A DNA stretch of 64,000 nt, from assembly GCF_030272615.1 (NCBI RefSeq), contig NC_081415.1:367704667-367768666 (forward strand). The letters run 5' to 3'. Under the pieces are notes generated by a model. The model was not told the origin of the DNA. It did not search any database and worked only from the letters and a program-made list of their open reading frames with translations. The translations under genes were made by a program, and so were the position numbers. This document shows, in pieces, positions 23,470 to 35,459 of the stretch; the first letter of the stretch is position 1, and each line of letters begins with the position of its first letter. The DNA comes from Cryptomeria japonica (taxonomy: Eukaryota > Streptophyta > Pinopsida > Cupressales > Cupressaceae).

Positions 23470-24590
23470 AACTTAGCATCTTTTTTAAGTAGCTTGACAA
23501 TAGGCTTAACAATCTCAGCAAAGTTAGCTATAAACCTCCTAACAAAATTCACCTTACCCAGAAAAGACTGAATCCCTTTAACACTCTTTGGTTGAGGCAC
23601 ATTATTAATAGCTTCAATTCTTTCAAGGTCTATTCTAACTCCTTTCTTGGAAACAATATGCCCTAACAATTTTCCTTCAATCACAACAAAGTGGCATTTT
23701 TTTGGATTTAAAGATACACCAAACTCCAAGGCCTTGCAAAATATTTTTTCCAAATGACTACATTGGTCATCTACCATCTTTGAGAAACATGTTAGATCTT
23801 CCTAGTAAACAACCATTATGATGTTAATAAATTATTTTAAGGCTACATCCATAGCCCTTTGAAAAGTTTCCCCAGTATTCTTCAGACCAAATGGCATTCT
23901 TATATAAACATAAGTTCCCCAAGGGGTAGTAAAAGCAATCTTAAACTGCTCAAACTCTTTTACTAATACCTGATTGTAAACAGAGAATCCATCCATCATT
24001 GACAGTAAATCACAACTAGTCACCCTTTATAACATAGCTTCCATGTTTGGGGATGAGTAATTGTCTTTAAGAGAAGCAACATTCAAGTTCCTAAAATCCA
24101 CACAAAGCCTTATGTCCCCATTCTTCTTTCTGACAGGGACTAAATTGGACAACCATGAAGAATGCCTTATAGTCAATTCTTGCTGCATTTTGGTTTCTAA
24201 GAGGGGGTTAATAGGTCTTTTCTTTTGTCTAAAAGGCTTAGCATTAGGATGTAGAGGTATTTCATGCTGAAATAAGTCTTGTCTATACACCTTCAACTCC
24301 TCATAGGACCAAGCAAAAACATGTTTATACTTTCTTAACAAATTAATGAGGTTAGTCTTGATATGGGGAGACAAGTTCTTTGTAATATACACCAACTTAG
24401 GGGATGACTCTGTCCCTAAGTTTACCTCTTCCAATTCTTCCAATTTAGTAGATGACTTTTGGTGCAAATGACTATCACTACAACTGAATATACCCTCTAG
24501 TTCTACCAATCCCTTGGGTATCTCATTAGTTTCTAACTGAACCATGTCATTTCCAAAAATTGTTTCTCTGCTATCTACTACTTCTACCAA
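23470..24590 (-). pseudogene. Element B: reverse transcriptase
   Basis: Ty3-type RT. Visible motifs in order are NPFRQK-like KPFRQKKRPINPLL, GDIRLCVDFRNLN, MMDGFSVYNQV, TTPWGTYVYIRMPFGLKN, then the catalytic Y-x-D-D region at 23796-23807, which reads Tyr-TAG-Glu-Asp, followed by LNPKKCHF and LGHIVSKKG. The x codon TAG stands where CAG would give YQDD, and the first catalytic Asp of the pair is Glu. It is in the same frame as gag and integrase. The domain copies RNA into DNA; this copy is inactive. Confidence 0.85.
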
Positions 24591-24689
24591 TGCATTACAA
24601 TCAATTTTTTGCCCTTCATACTCATCAATGCATTATACAAACCTAAGTATATCATCATCATCTTCAAACACCTACCAATTATACACATT

Positions 24690-25130
24690 ATCTAGAATAG
24701 CAGGTCTAGCTTTAACCTCAACTATTGACACACTGGTCAGTGTTACATCATCATTTTTTAGTTCAACATTAGCTAGGAAATCTGCCATAATGCTTTTTGA
24801 TCTCTCAATCCAATCAATTGAAAATGCATTAAGGTGTTCAATCACATCCCAAACAACATGCTTGTACCTTTTTGACCAGTTGTTCTTGGATGCATATCTT
24901 GATCTTATCTGAGATACTACTAGTTTTGAATCTCCAAAAACTTTCAATAATTGAATTCCATGCTTTTTAGCGATTTCTAACCCCAATAATAAGGCCTCAT
25001 ATTCAATTGTATTATTTGTATACTAAAAAGACAATAGAAAGGAGTATTTGAAAGTACTACCTGATAGAGAAATAAAAAGTACCCCTGCTCCAGATCCTTC
25101 TTTGGAACAAGCTCCATCAAAGTACATATG
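24690..25130 (-). pseudogene. Element B: added archaeal-type RNase H between protease and RT
   Basis: RNase HI-like domain in the same frame as the rest of pol. The acidic residues are all present: Asp in WHMYFDGACSKEG (about 25116-25118), Glu in EYEALLLGLEIAKKHG, Asp in VFGDSKLVVSQ and the final Asp in SIMADFLAN. The spacing and the EYEAL/GDSKLV/ADxLA set are those of the extra RNase H of plant Tat-lineage Ty3 elements. A TAG stop lies near 25023. Elements A and C have it in the same place. In the Tat elements I know of, the added domain comes after RT and native RNase H, so this order is notable. Confidence 0.8.
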
Positions 25131-25376
25131 CCACAAGCCTTCCTGTTGAGATTCCAATTCATTAACAATGGGATCTGCGTTCTTTAACTGAGGTTGAATT
25201 GGCTCCACTCTAAAATTATCAAAGTCCACATCAATCATGAAATTAAGCATGTTAGGATCTACTTTCTCAATGACCTTTGGGGCACGTGGTTCTCTATATA
25301 ACTTAACTTGATTCCCATTCACTAGGATAGTTGCATATGAAAGGTCTAATTGAACATTTCCCCCAATTGCTGCAAC

Positions 25377-25640
25377 TCATTGTCTAGATAGAAGCATTCC
25401 ATAATGAGGTTTGGTATCAGTTACTATGACATCCATCTTGTAAGTGGCCTTAATGAATGCTTCTATTTTTACTTCTACATCTTTCATTGTACCCACAATA
25501 GGTACTTCTCTGTTGTCCATAGCATAGCACTTCCCATACAAAGTATTCACTAGTAGTCCCAATTCCTTCATGACCCCATATGTCATCACATTCACAGCAG
25601 CTCCGGAATCTATCATACAATTTTTTATTAGCCTATTATT
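25377..25640 (-). pseudogene. Element B: aspartic protease
   Basis: The catalytic triad DSG is seen in CMIDSGAAVNVMTYGVMKE (Asp at 25608-25610). YGKCYAMDNREVPIVG and HYGMLLSRQ follow. The domain is about 85 residues, normal for a retropepsin-like LTR protease, and it sits directly before the added RNase H in frame with it. It would release mature Gag and Pol products. Confidence 0.85.
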
Positions 25641-25940
25641 GACTAATAAGGTTACATAGAAAGGATCAACTTGGGAAGTTTCTTAAGTAATTGTAGTTAC
25701 CACATAGATTTCTAGAATTTGTTGCTCTTGATTCTTTTTATCCTTCTCAGTACTTTTAGGTAAGGATGCATTATTGTCTGATATACTAGAAAGTAAAGAA
25801 AAAACAACTTCTCTATGCTCTTTCATTTTTAACAATTTCATCAGTGGTACTGTAACTTTCATTTGAGTTAAAGCTCGAGTCATATCAAATATAGAACTAA
25901 CACCTAACTTAGTATGGGCTTTAACCTTTTCTGTCTTTTG

Positions 25941-28484
25941 CTAACTTGTCTTTTTATCAACAACAGTCCCAAGTGAATTTCTAGTCATACTAATTTCTTC
26001 ATTTTTCCCCAAAGCTTTGGATTGATCCCCTTTTGCACAGCCATTTTGGGCAAGATTATTACTACTAGCCATTTTCTTCTGAGACACTACTTTCATAAAC
26101 ATAGAACCAGGCTCACCCTGTTCTTCATCCTTCTTTCTACTTCTCAAATTGTAATTATGTTTGGCCTTAGCTATGGCGGCTTTGGTGAGGTTCTTGACTT
26201 CTTCCTCACCAGGCCTTCTAAGATGAACTTCTTTATCCTCAATTGTTACCACATTCAAGGTGGGATGCCAATCAATTGTTAACTGCCTGTGATAATTTTT
26301 ATTGTTGCTCAATGCATCATACCCACTGACTTCATCTTGTGAAGATTCATTATCACTTTCAATAATGGTCTCAAACATATTAAGTGCAAGTTTATCCTCA
26401 CCTTGATATCTCAGTTCACCTTCACTCCTCATAGATTCATTTAAATATTGGGCCACAACACATTGGTAAGGGGAATGTGGTCCATCACATGATGTACACC
26501 AAGGAGTGTTCTCCATATTATGCACATTTCCACCCTTTAAAGGATCAGGAGTGTCATGATTTTTTGTGTTTCTTGGTTTATTTTGCAAGGGTTTTCCATC
26601 CTTCCAAGTGGTGTTATACAACATGTCATGTAATCTAGCAGGCCTATCTTGCCAATTGTAATGAGGTTTATCATTCTTACTCACCTTAGCAGTAAGGTCT
26701 TTCATTGTAGTCATTAATTTCTCAATCTTATCCTCTTCTTTAGAGGTTTTATTTAATTGAGGCTTTTTCTCTTGCCACAATCTACCATCAGTCCTCCTTC
26801 CCACTTTACCTGATGCTTTCCTGTTACTTTCCACATTTATGGCAATTCTAAAAGCATCTCTTAAACTATGTGGGTTTTTTTCTCTAGGGATATAAGCCAT
26901 TTTTGGGTCAAAGGCATTATAATAAGTAGTTAGACATACATTTTCATCTAACCTCATTACTTTAAAAAGTCTATGCATCGCCTTTTGAAACCTTTCATTA
27001 AAATCTATGACAACCTCATTATCAGACTTCTTGATATTATTAAATTCATTGAGCATGAAGCTCACATTTATCTTGTCTCCATATTGTTCTTGAAAGCAAT
27101 TTTTGAACTCTTCCCAAGAACTGATGCTATTTACTGGAAACCCTCTATACCAATCTCTGGCATCATCCACTAAAGACTGCACAAACAATTTTATAATCAC
27201 ATCCTCATTAGCAATCTCATAGTCATTGATCATGTCACCGAAAGATTTCAAGTGTTCCTTTGCACTTATGGCATTGTTTCCAACAAATTTTTGGATTTTG
27301 TCTCTCATTTCAATAGGGACATGGTTTGGGTAACCTAGGATTCCATCAAAGAAAATTTGTCGATACAATTCCATATTGATGGGTCTTCTTTGCAGCTGGT
27401 TACTAGTAGAATTATTACCAATGTTCATTCTCAAATTAGGACTACTAGCACGAGGGACTTGGTTATTTTGATTAACAAGATGCACAAGAGGGATTTGGTT
27501 TGCTGGGGCCATATTAATAGAAAAAGAAGAGTTGTTTTGACTAATAGAGGGATGCTGGGTCAGAGGTGGAACAATATTCACAGGCATGGTTGATTGAGTT
27601 CTTACCATAGGATGTGAAGCATATTGGGGTATAGAAATACTTTGATCTGTTGAAGGGAAAATTATGGGAGGAGCTTTTAGGTAGTCAATTTTTCTTCTAA
27701 CTTCAACATTAGTTGCTTCTGACTCAGCCTTTTCCAACACCCTTTGCAGATTCTCTTTCTTTTTCCTCATTCTCTCTATCTCTACTTCATGTAAAAATAG
27801 TCCATGATGTAATGTTTCACTTCCAGATACTACCTCTATATTTTTGGATCCAAACCTAGTCTCCACAACCTTCTATTTCCCTTTGTTAGTAATGGTTTTG
27901 GTAAGTTGTGGGTCACTTTGAACCTCCCTACTAGTTTGCATAAAAACTTTGGGTGCAAGACTAACTTTAGCAGTGAAATTTTCTCCTTAGACAGGACCCT
28001 CTTCTTTGCTTTGAGGTTCTTCTTGGGTGAATAGCTCAAGATCTGCAATCCTCAATAACCTATCTCTCTCAATGAGTTTGGCCTTAATCTCATTCTCTTT
28101 GTTCATTTCCTTTTGTGTTCTTAAGGAGATTAGCTGATGAACTCTTTTATTAAGGACCTCAATTTCTTGGGAGACTTCATCTAGATCTAGAAAATTTTCT
28201 TCTGAGTCTGATATGTCGAATTGATCAATATCAATCAAACTAACATTTCCATCTATAGTTTGTGGTACAGAATCCATCCTAATATTGGAGCTACTTCTAT
28301 CTCTCCCAGAAATATCAATATGAGACAAAGTTTGGACATCCTCGCTATTGCCAAATAGGCCCGTATGAAAAACCAAAATATCTTGCTTAGATTGATGAGG
28401 AGTATTAGAATTTTCACATATGGGTCTTTCAAAGGACTTACCCATGGTTGCCTTTCTGTATTCATGCAGCATTAACCGGTTCAT
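25941..28484 (-). pseudogene. Element B: gag (641-codon intact stretch plus N-terminal part)
   Basis: From ATG at 28484 the frame runs to 25941 with two internal stops (near 27987 and 27875), then 641 open codons. The N-terminus (28484-28000) is acidic with a coiled-coil-like stretch (EIEVLNKRVHQLISLRTQ). The gag core is at 27240-27060 (DARDWYRGFPVNSISSWEEF, FQEQYGDKINVSF). The lineage motif RLHDMLYNTTWKDGK lies near 26620, followed by the atypical knuckle CTSCDGPHSPYQC near 26480-26520. It forms the virus-like particle shell in the family. The stop at 25941 separates gag from pol, but the frame is the same throughout. Confidence 0.85.
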
Positions 28485-28862
28485 GCCTAGCTATTCTTTG
28501 GCCTTTCCGAGCAGGTTTGGGCAATCCATCTTGCAATTTCTCTTGAGGATTCTTCCTCATGTAGGACCTCACATTTCTTCCTCTCTACATTGTATGTGCT
28601 TCCTTAAAATGACTTCTGGGTTGTTAAGAGCACTGGTTGTTTTTTATATTTAGAGTCACCACCCAATTGGGAATTTAGAAAATTGTTAAACTCGATAGAT
28701 CACTCATAGGAGACAACAGAATGAGAATGCTATTTTCAGAGAGAAAATTGAAAAAAACACGGGGATAGAGCAACCTATTACAAGGACGTAGGTAAACGTA
28801 GATTCAAACAAATTTTATGTGATACAAGCACTGATCTGCAACATAAACATATACTATGACTC

Positions 28863-28880
28863 TCCCCAGCAGAGTCGCCA
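28863..28880 (-). other. Element B: primer binding site (tRNA-Arg type)
   Basis: Minus strand TGGCGACTCTGCTGGGGA, identical to the element A PBS, four bases from the LTR end (plus-strand TGTTGTTCTC at 28885). Confidence 0.9.
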
Positions 28881-29922
28881 TTTTTGTTGTTCTCAATTTT
28901 TGATTAATTTGTTTTCTCTATAATATTTTAAGCCTCAATCACATATGGAGAGAAAAACAAGAATAGAAACACAAGACAACAATTGACAAGGTTTACAAAG
29001 AAACCTCCTACACTTCAAGCTTCAACAGAGCTTAGGCAGGTATAACTTTTTGTGAATATTCTCTCACAATTTTGTTTGATGACTTACAGAAAACCAGTGC
29101 ATATTTCTGCAAACCTTATCACCTTAGATGCAACTAAACATAAATGAAAGATTCATCTTTGTTATAATTGATCACCTAGAAGGTCATAAACTTTATCAAG
29201 CTATACCAGTGCCTTATTTGGGCTTTAGAGTCATCAGAATTGAATACAAGGTTGACAATAGAAATTCATATACACATCATCACCTTGATTTATTAGATCT
29301 ATATATGCGTGACATATATAAACTATCAACCCATGCTAGACCCAGTCATCAAATTCATGCAAAGTTACTGATTATCAACGAAAAGGAATTAAGTATATTT
29401 AATTTCCCTCCTTGAGGGGAAAACCTAAGACATTCTCGTAATTTGTCTTACAAACCATTTGACTAAACAATCCTAGATCATTAAATTAAAATGATAACCA
29501 ATCACACAGACATGAAGACAACATAAATTCGGGCTCAAAACATTATGATCAGTATATTAATATTATCCCATCAAAGTTCTACAAAAACACAGAATGGTTC
29601 TCCAGAATGCAAAAGTGAAATCTTGAATATATTTTGCCAGAGCCTTTTTACAATATTCTTATGATGATTATCTAAGTAGTCCTGGTATCCATTTATAGAG
29701 AGATGGATGCAACAAGCTTCGGAAATCCCTAGAAAGTATTCTTGTTCTAACCATAATTGCCCCCAAAAAAGGTTACATTTCTTACAAATGAAAATAGGAG
29801 CAAAACTGTTTAGTTAACTAGTTGGAGAAAGGCCAACTGACTTCTCAATATTCGCAGGTCAAGCGCCAGGTGTCTTCAATTCTTCAAAAATCTGATTGCC
29901 CAAAAAAAATATGTTACAAGAG

Positions 29923-31536
29923 CTATCTGCTTCTAGTTGCCTGAGGGTTGTCACATGTTGTAGCATTGGTTGATTCTTCCTGAGCCTCTATTTCTTTCAT
30001 CACATATTTATTTTCCCATTCCTTGAACATATCATCATTAGGCGAGGAGAAGCTGACAATTTTCTTTTTCAGCTTATTTAGCATTTCCACTTCTCCTTTA
30101 ACCATTTGACTTCCTTTTCCAAAAAAACCAAAGTGTGATTTTATCTTTTCAATCTCCTCAATGATTTGAATGAACAAGGAGGTATCATATGTATTTATGA
30201 TGCCATTTATTCTTTGTGACAACTTATAGCCTAACTCACCAAGCCATACATCTTTATCTTTCAATTTATCATTATTAACAAAACCTCCAAGGAACAATTC
30301 AAACTTCTGATTTGCATATTATTTTCTATAGAGGTTTTCCTTTCTTTCTATATTAAATCTTTCCTCTACTAACCTTGACATACCTTTTACCAACTCATGA
30401 GTGGCTTTGATAGCGGTGTCAACACCTGCCTCCTCTTAGGATAAGTATATGAGCTCTAAATCAGCCTCCCTAGCAATCCATCTATCCAAAATTGGCTCCA
30501 AAATAGCCTTATCCTCTTTCAAAGAATTCAAAATATTCAAAATTATTTTCATATAAAGATACACAATTGATGCCCCAACTGTATCAACAAACTTCAAAAT
30601 TGTACCCCTGATTTTCTCCTCATACTTTTTTTCAAAAATTGTCTGGGCTTGCTTTAATCTCTCCATCTCATCTTGGACATTTTCAGCTGATTGAAAACTA
30701 GGAGATATAGGAGAAGGAGGGAATTCAATTATTGGGTTGGTAGGAGGGGGTTTGGCAGGAGAAGAGGCAATCATCAGATTGGAAGACTCACCCTTTTGAT
30801 GTTGTCCTCCCAAGTGAATCTTCAATTCTGCAATGGTGTTGTCCTTACAAGATATCTCAAGCTTGGCTTCATTGTAGGCTTTTAGGACTACCTCTAACTT
30901 TACCTAGAGATCAGCTTTCTCCTTGGCTTCTTTCTCAACCAATGCCATACTAAACGTAGCAGATTCTAGAGTTGTGTTGGCAGCTTCTACCACCCCTATA
31001 TCCTTAACTCTTTTTACAATCATACCTCCTGAATAGCCAGATTTCGAGGATTCTTTCCACCTTTTGCTTTCTTCTCTCTTTAGTGACCACAAAACAAGGG
31101 CCGCATGGTCATTACTGTACTTTATCCCTTCCAGAGGCTTGGTTTCTTTTCTAACTGCATCAAAAATCAAGGCATCAGCTATGTCCCATTCAGGAAGAAT
31201 CAAAACTCCAGTATTTGCAATCAATTTCCTCCCTTGCTCAGGGGTAATTGCCTCAAATTCCCTTAGCATTTCTTGCTTTATTTCTGCTTCAATAACAGAT
31301 GCATCTTTGTGGGGTTGTTCAACTTTCCCCTTTTCACACCTTTCTTTGAACTGCCCAATATGTTTTCTCCAAATAATTGTAAGAATGCTCTTGTCTTAAC
31401 AAAACTATTATCCACCAAAAATTCATCACTGGCCTGCTTAATGACAAGGTCCAGTTCTTTGCCTACAAACTCTTCAACAGTCAGGTCCATTTTGGCACCT
31501 GATGGCTCTTTTGGCATTCCTTCCTATAGTTCTTTG
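29923..31536 (-). pseudogene. Element B: LTR-embedded ORF, 5' LTR copy, C-terminal half
   Basis: Continuation, after element C, of the ORF at 42958-44963. Blocks are MDLTVEEFVGKELDLVIKQ, SDEFLVDNSFVKTRAFLQ, then after a frame change GRKLIANTGVLILPEWDIAD, a proline-rich linker (SSPAKPPPTNPIIEFPPS), and alpha-helical, charged segments up to the end at 29923 (near QATRSR). The region 31269-30436 aligns with the element A ORF at about 5100-4800. The frame changes once between 31517 and 31269, and stops lie near 30904, 30436 and 30300. The whole ORF, with C removed, is about 1,205 codons. Function is unknown. Confidence 0.7.
31532..31536. repeat. Target-site duplication of element C, left copy
   Basis: CTTTG here versus CTCTG at 42958-42962 on the other side of C, four of five bases equal. 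The uninterrupted LTR copy at about 18320 reads ttcttcgtatgtgcatgc across the site, which shows the pre-insertion state. Confidence 0.7.
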
Positions 31537-33924
31537 TGTTGGATCTCAAGTTAACATATTGGATAGGTTCTAAGGAAATGTCAACTCCTATGATCAAACT
31601 CTCCAATTTGACTTGGCCAACTTACAGAGTGAACCCATTTGGTTACTAGCTCCCTCACTTTAGGCTCTACAAGACCTAGGTAGGTATACCTATTCACTAG
31701 TGGCTTTCGATGACTAGTGCTTTTTATCAAAGATTGTTTCTCTTAATCTAACTTCCTCCTATCTCAGAATGGCATAGGTTCCTAGGATGGGTGGCTTTTA
31801 GATGAGTTCAAGATTGTTGTTGTGAAAGCTATTTGATCTTTGTGCTTGAAATTTATATGTATACACTATTTCTAATTGATTCTATATATTCTACTCAACT
31901 ATTCCTACTGCTTTAAGGTAAAGGTAATTAATATGGTAAAGATTGTGATTTGTAAATGACTAGTGTATTTCCTGTTATTTGGGCTACAAAGTCTTATATT
32001 TCTTTAGGACTTAATGTATGATTTGTGAGATAATTTTTAAACCTACCCCCTTTGGTAAATCTATCAGTTACTGTTTCTTATGAGATCTGCTAAATGTTTA
32101 TATCATAAACCGCCTGAATGAATTTAATCCTAACCTTAAGGAACCATTCAAGGAAGAACTACAAGGAACAATTACAATCCATGAGTAGATCTTTTTTAAT
32201 CCAAATTTATAATATAAAAATATAAACTTCATTGTAAGAATACAAATAACCTTATCTCCCTTAGAAAATATCACAAACAACTACCTACAAAAAATTAGAT
32301 AATCCACAACACATATACAAAATAAAAATGATTGATTCTATTAAAACTTCAAAATGGTACAATAGTATGCCATAGGCTATAGTATCTATCCAGCCTCTCC
32401 TGTTCTAATGATTTCTTCATTTTACAAAATATGCTCATATAAATAAATGAGCAATGCCTATTCTATGAGAAGTCATGTCCCTTCATCATTAATTCATTGA
32501 GCATCAGTTAATAATTCTAGTTAAGCAATGGTCACATAGATATTCATTTGAATTTATGGTAATGTGACTTCACTGAGATTTGTTTTGTTCTTCATGGCAA
32601 TGGGTAATCATTTGTCTAGCAGTGCTTTGAATTTTTCACTGATTTTTATTCAACCTTACACATGTGTTGTATTTCAATGAAATCATGTCTCGATGGCTTT
32701 ATCTTATGTCTCCCCGAAACACCATATTCCATCGACATTTTTTATTTTGGTGGAATTGACATCATCTCCGGCACTTCTCTTGGTCTCATCGATATCTTTA
32801 TTTCATTGAAGCCTCGCTATAAATGTTTATGTCAGTATAATTTTTTTATCAATTGATCGAAATCTTCCTTTTCGATGAAAATTCTTTTATCGCTAAGTCT
32901 CTCCTCCATTTTATCAATGTTATAATTTCATCAAAATAGTCCTTCATTATCTGGCCTTTATATTAGCGTAGATGAAATTTCCTCTTTCGGTAAAATAAAA
33001 ATACTCTCCTTCGACTCTTTATGTTCAGTCGATAACAAGTCATCGATGGAAATTTCTCATGTTTCATCGATCTTTTATCCTTCAATGAGAAAGCTATCTT
33101 CGGTCAACATCATTTGTGCCTCTTCGATACACTCTTTTCCCCAAAATAGCTTCGTCAATGAAATATCCATTGGTTCCTTCGATATCACTCTTTCGGCCAA
33201 ACTCCTTCCCTCGGCGAGCCGTTCACATGTCTCATCGATACTATAGTTTGATAGAAACTCTTTATTTCATCGGTGGGGACCACTCCTGATTTCCTCGATG
33301 TACTTTATATCGATGGAACTAATGTTTTCGGTGAATCCTTTCACTACCACATTTTGCAACCGTCTTATCATTTTTTAGTATGCTGATAACAGTCCCTCAT
33401 TACCCGGCTTCTGCACTATTCATTGATGAAATCTTTCATGTCAGCAAAAGATGAATATCCTCCTTCGACTTTTCATTTTTTGATGAAACTATGATCATCA
33501 GCCAATAATGTTTGCACCTCTTCGACACCTTCCTTTTCTCGAGAAGTCTTATCGATGAGAACTTCCTGTAGTTTCCTCGACATACCATCTATCGATGAAA
33601 ATAATGTTTTCGATGAGCCACTTTTGGAACTCATCGAGGCCCAAGTCTATTCGATAAGTCATCTTGTTGATGAAACACTTATAGGTTTCTTCGTTACAAC
33701 AGGTGTACCATTTTGGTCAAATAGATATCTCTGTGAAGGATTAGCATGTATATCTGGTGGCCTTGGTTTGAGTGATAATCTTTAGGATCCCAATGTCGAC
33801 GAAAATGCCTAGGGTTCTATCAAAATTCTTAAGGGCATGCTTGATTTTATTTTTTTCTCAAGAAAACTTATGTAGCTTCAATTGAAACCACAGAATTCTA
33901 TTTATTTAAATTCAATGCTCAACA
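31537..33924 (-). repeat. Element C: 3' LTR (2,388 bp)
   Basis: Matches 40566-42957 along its full length. It starts TGTTGGATCTC and ends CTCAACA in plus orientation. The left third carries the acctaggtaggtatacc block shared with the element A LTR. The right half (32690-33720) is rich in short repeats around tcgatgaaa and ttcgat, a U3-like array. There is no large ORF, unlike the A and B LTRs. Confidence 0.9.
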
Positions 33925-33925
33925 G

Positions 33926-33944
33926 TGGCTCTGATTGGGGATGG
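33926..33944 (-). other. Element C: conserved motif abutting the 3' LTR
   Basis: Minus strand CCATCCCCAATCAGAGCCA, one base from the LTR, matching the element B motif at 21540-21558 at all but two positions. No purine tract is visible at the normal PPT place. Confidence 0.5.
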
Positions 33945-34088
33945 AGGTATACTATGTATGCCTTTAAGAATCTAGAATATCTGGTGAATAGGGACCTATT
34001 AATGGTGGTTGGTGGTATATACAAGGGAAAATGAACCCTAACCTATTGTACATGGAATAATATTTTAAGAGAAAAATCTCTTTAGGAA

Positions 34089-35219
34089 CTATCCATGTAC
34101 TGGCAATTCCTGATTGTCTCCTGTTGCACTTTGTATGTAATAAGCATCCTCCCCTGCTTTCTCTATAATCACATATGGCTCAAGCCAAAGGGCTTCAAAC
34201 TTTCCATGCTTACCTTTGTCATGGTTTCTAGCATCCCACATCAAGACCCAATCACCTATCTCAAACTTCCTATTTGTTTCCTTTTTGTCAGATAGCCTTT
34301 TCATTTGATTTTGTGCCTTAACATTCTGCCTCTGGGCCTCTATCCTAATCTTAGAAAGCTCTACTAGCTGAACAAGCCTCTCCTGCAAAGGATCTTCCAC
34401 GTCAATTTCCTCTTGTATCATAAATCTATGGACTGGCAGAAGATTATCCAACAAAAGTCTAGCTCTCTTGCCATAAACCAATTCAAATAGAGACTTTCCT
34501 ATGGACTTCTTGATTGTTATTCTATCAGGCCAAAGTGCCAGACTCAATTTTGAATCCCACCCTTTTTATTTTGTCCTAGCATCTTCTTGATGATTTTGAG
34601 GATATTTTTATTGTTGGATTCAGCCTACCCGTTACCTTGAGGATGATATGGAGGAATAGTATATTTTGATGCCATACTCCTCACAGAAGGTGTTGAATTC
34701 CTTAGATCTGAAGCACATTCCATTATCAGCAATAATCCTCACAACGACACCAAATCTGGTGATAATATTTTCCATCATGAATCTAATGACTACTTTGCTA
34801 GTAGCCTGCTTGGTAGGAATTGCTTCTTCCCATTTGGTTAAGTAATCAGTGGCTACCAATATCCACCTATGACCTCCACTAGATCTGTCTAATATCTCCC
34901 CAATGAAATCCAACCCCCATTGTTGAAAAGGTTCTTCAACCTGCATAGGTCTTAATGGGAGTGCCCCCCGATACTTCAATTTTCCTGAGAACTTCTGGCA
35001 TGCTTCACACTTCCTAACATATGTATAGGAATCATTGAAAATATGTGGCCAATAATATCCAGCCCTCAGTATTTTATGAGCTGTGGTCTTAGTAGAAAAA
35101 TGACCACCACATACCCCACCATGCATTTCCTGCAAGATTCCTTTTGCTTGGTGTTCATCCAAGCAAAGAAATAAGATACCATCTCTATTTTTCCAAAACA
35201 AGTCACCATTAATAATCAC
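34089..35219 (-). pseudogene. Element C: integrase
   Basis: Ty3-type integrase. The zinc-binding region is MHGGVCGGHFSTKTT with CEACQK. The catalytic core has WGLDFIGE (Asp) and IADNGMC (Asp); the Glu lies in the AESN block near 34615-34625, just past a local frame disruption, with a stop before it. The C-terminal region 34547-34089 is open for 152 codons (WPDRITIKKSIGKSLFELVYG, then RKFEIGDWVLMWDAR, HGKFEALWLEPYVI), the GPY/F-like tail of Ty3 integrases. No chromodomain is visible. Pol of C stays in one frame from 38054 to here apart from the local disruption. Confidence 0.85.
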
Positions 35220-35459
35220 ATACTTTAATTATTTCAACTTCAAGGTCCTCTTTTGATTATCAATCATATTGTTTGCACACTTCATATGCTTAAGATAATA
35301 CACAACATCTATGTACCATACTATGTGCTCGATACTAAAACTAGCTTCCTCAAGCCCAACTTCATTTACTTGAAATCCTTCAAAATCTGCCCCTTCCATG
35401 AGTCTAGCTAATCCCTGGCCCTTAATGACTTGTGAGATCTTGAGCTCAACATTAAACTC

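Larger units (their letters stand above)
28885..31536 (-). repeat. Element B: 5' LTR, PBS-side segment
   Basis: First of two pieces of the 5.88-kb 5' LTR, which is split by element C. The left end (TGTTGTTCTC) abuts the PBS and the right end stops at the C insertion. 28885-29922 is non-coding (R/U5 side), with no feature seen. 29923-31536 is the C-terminal half of the LTR ORF. The other piece is 42958-46187. Confidence 0.85.

Noticed and set aside
29128-29415. 95-codon plus-strand frame in the B LTR
   Set aside because: Antisense to the element, with no motif and no support from the other LTR copy, which is truncated before this region.
31064-31554. Two overlapping plus-strand frames of about 100 codons
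   Set aside because: Antisense shadows of the LTR ORF. The minus-strand frame has the homology.
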